Of a stretch of DNA of 8,522 nucleotides, positions 5,918-8,522 are shown piece after piece (the first letter of the stretch is position 1; each line of letters opens with the position of its first letter). This DNA comes from Omnitrophica bacterium RIFOXYB12_FULL_50_7. GTDB lineage: Bacteria; Omnitrophota; Omnitrophia; Omnitrophales; Aquincolibacteriaceae. A model generated the notes under the pieces. The model was not told where the DNA came from. It saw nothing but the letters and a program-made list of their open reading frames with translations, and did not search any database. Position numbers and translations under genes: made by a program. The stretch is from contig MHFU01000044.1 in assembly GCA_001804345.1 (NCBI GenBank), positions 1-8,522 on the forward strand, read 5' to 3'.

Positions 5918-5982
5918 AGGGCAACGGTCAAAGGTCAACGGGCAACGCAGAGAAGATCACGTTGACCGTTGCCCGTTGATCC
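5918..5982. repeat. Gene-less inverted pair of NCAACGG heptamer arrays
   Basis: A forward array (5918-5947) and its inverted counterpart (5960-5979) are separated by a short spacer. The arms form a perfect 13-bp stem (5935-5947 with 5967-5979) with a 19-base loop. An alternative 11-bp pairing joins 5921-5931 to 5962-5972. It begins directly after the stop at 5915-5917 and ends 14 bases before the next ATG. No T run follows, so a classical intrinsic terminator is unlikely. The units match those around the four-helix-bundle gene. Confidence 0.85.
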
Positions 5983-5995
5983 TCTTGGATTATTT

Positions 5996-6391
5996 ATGTC
6001 CAAACAAAAACGTTCGAAAAAAACAAAACCTGCCGGAAAAAGAACAGAGGGGTCCCTCAAAGAGATCCTTTCCCTTTACGTGAAGCTCGCGGACCTCCAA
6101 AAGGAAATAGGCAAAGTGGCGGAGGGAGGAGTGCTGGTGGAGGATCGTCTGACGAACCTTGAGATTCATGTGAATATCCTGGCCCGGCTTCTGACGACGC
6201 TTTGCGTTGAGAAACTAGGCATTCGTATTGGGGCGCTCAGGCATTTGATCCGGCGTGTTGAAAAAGAAGCGGTACGCGATTCCCAGATCATGGAGCTCGA
6301 GTCTCTTTATCATCTTTCCCACGGGAACTTGAAGAGGGCCCCTTCGGCCAACGCCAAGCCCAAAGACGATCCCTGGGAGAAGATTTCATAA
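5996..6391 (+). CDS. Small basic, helix-rich hypothetical protein
   Basis: I do not recognise this 131-residue protein. Residues 1-19 are very Lys/Arg-rich (MSKQKRSKKTKPAGKR). Residues 20-68 look helical with coiled-coil-like spacing (LKEILSLYVKLADLQKEIGK, then RLTNLEIHVNILARLL). A second helical region follows (77-107), then a Pro/Lys-rich tail ending PKDDPWEKIS. There is no signal peptide or membrane segment, so it is probably cytoplasmic; the basic head could contact nucleic acid, which is only a guess. The start is ATG 5996; an in-frame TTG at 5969 lies in the heptamer array. No good ribosome site is visible. Codon use resembles the neighbouring genes and the frame is open throughout, supporting a real gene. 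Confidence 0.6.
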   Translation: MSKQKRSKKTKPAGKRTEGSLKEILSLYVKLADLQKEIGKVAEGGVLVEDRLTNLEIHVNILARLLTTLCVEKLGIRIGALRHLIRRVEKEAVRDSQIMELESLYHLSHGNLKRAPSANAKPKDDPWEKIS

Positions 6392-6402
6392 GTTTCGGAG
6401 CT

Positions 6403-6455
6403 CTTAGGGGACAGTCACTACCAAAACCGCTTAACTGAACGGTATTGCCCCTAAG
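6403..6455. repeat. Decayed REP-like element with GGGGACAG end
   Basis: CTTAGGGG (6403-6410) pairs perfectly with CCCCTAAG (6448-6455), and TACC (6419-6422) with GGTA (6441-6444). The left end continues ACAGTCAC, while the right end lacks the matching ACTGT, as if a few bases were lost. It is related to the elements at 4057 and 4619 through the GGGGACAG core and lies directly after the gene ending at 6391. Confidence 0.6.
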
Positions 6456-6480
6456 GAAAGATTGTCGATGCATTAATTCC

Positions 6481-6509
6481 TCTAACCCGTTTTTATTAAA
6501 CGGGTTAGA
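6481..6509. other. Perfect 12-bp hairpin upstream of the topA promoter
   Basis: TCTAACCCGTTT (6481-6492) pairs with AAACGGGTTAGA (6498-6509) around a 5-base loop TTATT. No T run follows on either strand, so it is not a classical intrinsic terminator. Its position, between a gene end and the topA promoter, would suit transcript 3'-end protection or insulation of topA. Confidence 0.7.
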
Positions 6510-6529
6510 AGCGTCCGATAAACTTGCCG

Positions 6530-6558
6530 TTTACAATCTCCCGCATTTTGTTTAGAAT
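6530..6558 (+). promoter_or_regulatory. Sigma-70-type promoter for topA
   Basis: TTTACA (6530-6535) and TAGAAT (6553-6558) are spaced by exactly 17 bases, and each matches five of six consensus positions. Transcription would start near 6565, leaving a leader of about 90 bases that contains the heptamer hairpin at 6577-6645. This indicates that topA has its own promoter, separate from the genes upstream. Confidence 0.6.
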
Positions 6559-6576
6559 CCCATCTCTTTACAGCCA

Positions 6577-6645
6577 GCGGTAAGCGATAAGCGGTAGGCG
6601 GTAAGTTTTGACTTAACGCCTTACGCTTATCGCTTATAACTTACC
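6577..6645. repeat. Inverted heptamer pair (GCGRTAA type) in the topA leader
   Basis: Four forward units, GCGGTAA, GCGATAA, GCGGTAG and GCGGTAA (6577-6604), are followed after 8 bases by four inverted units, TTAACGC, CTTACGC, TTATCGC and TTATAAC (6613-6640), plus a partial TTACC. The second and third pairs of units register well; GCGATAA pairs perfectly with TTATCGC. The layout copies that of 5918-5982 with a different heptamer. It ends one base pair short of the topA ribosome site. Confidence 0.85.
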
Positions 6646-6651
6646 AAGGAG
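6646..6651 (+). promoter_or_regulatory. topA ribosome-binding site
   Basis: AAGGAG lies 5 bases before the GTG at 6657 and decides that start. It directly abuts the inverted heptamer array, so a folded leader could influence its accessibility. Confidence 0.8.
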
Positions 6652-6656
6652 TTCTT

Positions 6657-8522
6657 GTGGCGAAAGTAAAAGTAAAAAAGAGCAGCAAAGCTGTTAAAAG
6701 TTCCAAATCCGTCAAGTCCGCAAAGGGCCCCAGACACCTGGTGATTGTGGAGTCCCCGGCCAAGGCCAAGACCATTAATAAATTCCTGGGCAAGGACTTT
6801 CACGTGGTGGCGTCCATGGGCCATGTCCGGGACCTGCCGAAGAGCCGGATGGCCGTGGATATCGAGCATGATTTCGCTCCGGAATATATCATTATCCGCC
6901 GGGCCCTCAAAACGGTCAAACAGCTCAAAAAAGACGCCGAAAATAAGGAAACCATCTACGTCGCGCCCGATCCAGACCGGGAAGGCGAGGCCATCAGCTG
7001 GCATCTGGCGCACATCTTTTCAGAAGAAGGTCACGGTCCGAAGATCCTTCGTGTGGAGTTTAACGAGATCACGAAAGAAGCCGTGCTAAAGGCTTTTGAT
7101 CATCCTCGCGCAATCGATATGAATCTTGTGAATGCGCAGCAGGCGCGTCGCATTCTGGATCGCGTGGTCGGGTATCAATTGAGTCCGCTCCTTTGGAAGA
7201 ATGTCGGACGGGGACTGAGTGCGGGTCGCGTGCAGTCGGTGGCGCTCAGGTTCATCGTGGATCGCGAGCGCGAAATCCGGAAATTTGTACCGGAGGAATA
7301 CTGGACGCTGGACGCAAAGCTTTCCGCTGTCGAAGGTCCCGAGCAATCGAAAAATTTTCTTTCGCGTCTCGTGCAGATCGACAAAACCAAGCCTGAACTC
7401 AAGGCCCAGGCCGAGATCGACCGGATCAAGCAAGAGCTCCAGCAACTTCCCTTTCAGGTTTCGAATATCGAGAAGACCGAGAGGCGTCGCAAACCTCAGG
7501 CGCCCTATTCCACGAGCAAGCTTCAGCAGGAAGCGTACAGTCGGCTCGGGTTTTCGGCGGCGAATACGATGCGGATTGCGCAGCGACTTTATGAGGGTGT
7601 GGAACTTGGAGCGGAAGGAAGCGTCGGTCTTATTACCTACATGCGAACGGATTCCGTGAATGTTGCCGTTTCCGCGCAGGAGGAAGCCGCGCGCTATATT
7701 GCCGAGAAATTTGGGAAAGAATATCTTCCCGAAAAACCGCCGGTCTATAAATCCCGCAAAGGCGCGCAGGAGGCGCACGAAGCCGTCCGACCGACCTCCG
7801 CCTACCGCATTCCGGATTCGGTGAAAGATTTTCTCGAAAGCGATGAGTTGAAACTCTACGAACTTATCTGGCGGAAATTCCTTTCATCCCAGATGGTGCC
7901 CGCGGTTGATGAGCACACCGCCATCTCGATCCTGGCTGGCGAACGATATGGTTTCAGGACGACCGGCAAGCGTAATCTCTTTCTGGGATTTACCGCGGCG
8001 TTCGGCGAGATCAAGGTTGAAACAGAAAATTCCAAGGGAGCGGAGGAGGACGAAGCGCCGGAAGCGTTGGAGCTTCCCGATCTTCAGGTTGGGCAAAAAC
8101 TCGCGCTGCATGAACTTCTGGGGGAGCAGCATTTCACCAAACCGCCAGCGCGATTTAATGACGCAAGTTTGATTAAGCTATTGGAAGAAAAAGGGATCGG
8201 TCGCCCGAGCACCTACGCACCTACGATTTCTACTATCCTGGGACGTATCTACGCTGAACGCAAGGGAGGCGCGCTGATGCCCACCGAACTTGGCGAGACG
8301 GTGGTGGATATTTTGGTCGAACATTTTCCGAAGATCCTGGATGCGGAATTCACGGCGCTCATGGAAGAGGAGCTGGATGGGATCGAAGAGGGAAAAATGG
8401 AATGGGTCAAAGTCCTGAAGGATTTTTATGGGCCTTTCAGCAAATTTTTGGAGCGCGCTCAGACTGAAATGAAAAGCGTTAAGCAAGCGCCCATCCCCAC
8501 GGATTACAAATGCGGTCTTTGC
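6657..8522 (+). CDS. topA: DNA topoisomerase I (TopA), 3'-incomplete
   Basis: This type IA topoisomerase relaxes negative supercoils through a transient 5'-phosphotyrosine link. The first 622 codons are present and the frame stays open to the window edge. Residues 1-26 are a Lys/Ser-rich extension. The Toprim domain follows with HLVIVESPAKAKTI (27-40, catalytic E32) and the metal-binding DPDREGEAISWHL (105-117; D105, D107, E109). Next come GLSAGRVQSVALR (186-198) and the active-site GLITYMRTDS with Y328. QEAHEAVRPT (371-380) and GIGRPSTYA (513-521) are also conserved. The window ends at KCGLC (618-622), the first CxxC of a C-terminal zinc ribbon, so roughly 100-250 residues are missing. GTG 6657 is set by AAGGAG at 6646-6651. 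A separate promoter at 6530-6558 probably drives it. It usually neighbours dprA; here about 4 kb intervenes. Confidence 0.97.
   Translation, partial: MAKVKVKKSSKAVKSSKSVKSAKGPRHLVIVESPAKAKTINKFLGKDFHVVASMGHVRDLPKSRMAVDIEHDFAPEYIIIRRALKTVKQLKKDAENKETIYVAPDPDREGEAISWHLAHIFSEEGHGPKILRVEFNEITKEAVLKAFDHPRAIDMNLVNAQQARRILDRVVGYQLSPLLWKNVGRGLSAGRVQSVALRFIVDREREIRKFVPEEYWTLDAKLSAVEGPEQSKNFLSRLVQIDKTKPELKAQAEIDRIKQELQQLPFQVSNIEKTERRRKPQAPYSTSKLQQEAYSRLGFSAANTMRIAQRLYEGVELGAEGSVGLITYMRTDSVNVAVSAQEEAARYIAEKFGKEYLPEKPPVYKSRKGAQEAHEAVRPTSAYRIPDSVKDFLESDELKLYELIWRKFLSSQMVPAVDEHTAISILAGERYGFRTTGKRNLFLGFTAAFGEIKVETENSKGAEEDEAPEALELPDLQVGQKLALHELLGEQHFTKPPARFNDASLIKLLEEKGIGRPSTYAPTISTILGRIYAERKGGALMPTELGETVVDILVEHFPKILDAEFTALMEEELDGIEEGKMEWVKVLKDFYGPFSKFLERAQTEMKSVKQAPIPTDYKCGLC

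Noticed and set aside
5935..5979. Intrinsic terminator after the membrane protein gene
   Set aside because: The 13-bp stem is strong but no T run follows it, and the sequence is fully explained by the inverted heptamer arrays.
7086..7778. Long reverse-strand open frame opposite topA
   Set aside because: It lies wholly within topA, whose motifs are intact in the + frame. The reverse product is Arg/Phe/Leu-rich with no recognisable domain, typical of an antisense shadow.

Overview
The window looks like chromosomal DNA of an uncultivated Gram-negative-type bacterium of moderate GC. The basis is core housekeeping genes flanking an accessory stretch rich in short tandem repeats, REP-like palindromes and a stand-alone S23-type four-helix-bundle gene. 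That mix is reminiscent of candidate phyla such as Omnitrophota, but the assignment is an impression from gene content and cannot be proven here. All genes are on the + strand.

Layout. Positions 1-1168 end a shikimate-pathway operon: the tail of a gene that may be shikimate kinase overlaps aroB (3-dehydroquinate synthase) by 4 bases. After a short AT-rich gap with a candidate promoter comes dprA (1325-2611), whose linker carries an in-frame array of 7-base repeats. topA (DNA topoisomerase I, 6657 to the window end, incomplete) follows about 4 kb later. dprA and topA are adjacent in many bacteria, so 2612-6656 reads as an accessory insertion between them.

The accessory stretch holds: a four-helix-bundle (S23/23S rRNA intervening-sequence type) gene enclosed by oppositely oriented heptamer arrays; a diverged RDD-family membrane protein; a DUF805 membrane protein; a larger polytopic membrane protein with a Ser/Thr/Pro-rich loop; and a small basic, helix-rich orphan. 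Between them lie three REP-like elements with GGGGACAG ends (4057-4095, 4619-4734, 6403-6455) and several 7-base repeat arrays. The heptamer families differ in sequence: NCAACGG at 2254, 2621, 3106 and 5918; GCGRTAA at 6577; an A-rich ATAACCA-like one at 4534. Three of the loci (2621-3161, 5918-5982, 6577-6645) share one design, a forward array followed by its inverted counterpart.

The most notable signals are: (1) the four-helix-bundle gene inside complementary heptamer arms, like the gene-in-a-stem design of rRNA intervening sequences but located between protein genes; (2) the heptamer array inside dprA, where loss or gain of one unit would truncate DprA before its winged-helix domain; and (3) a heptamer hairpin filling the topA leader between its promoter and ribosome-binding site.
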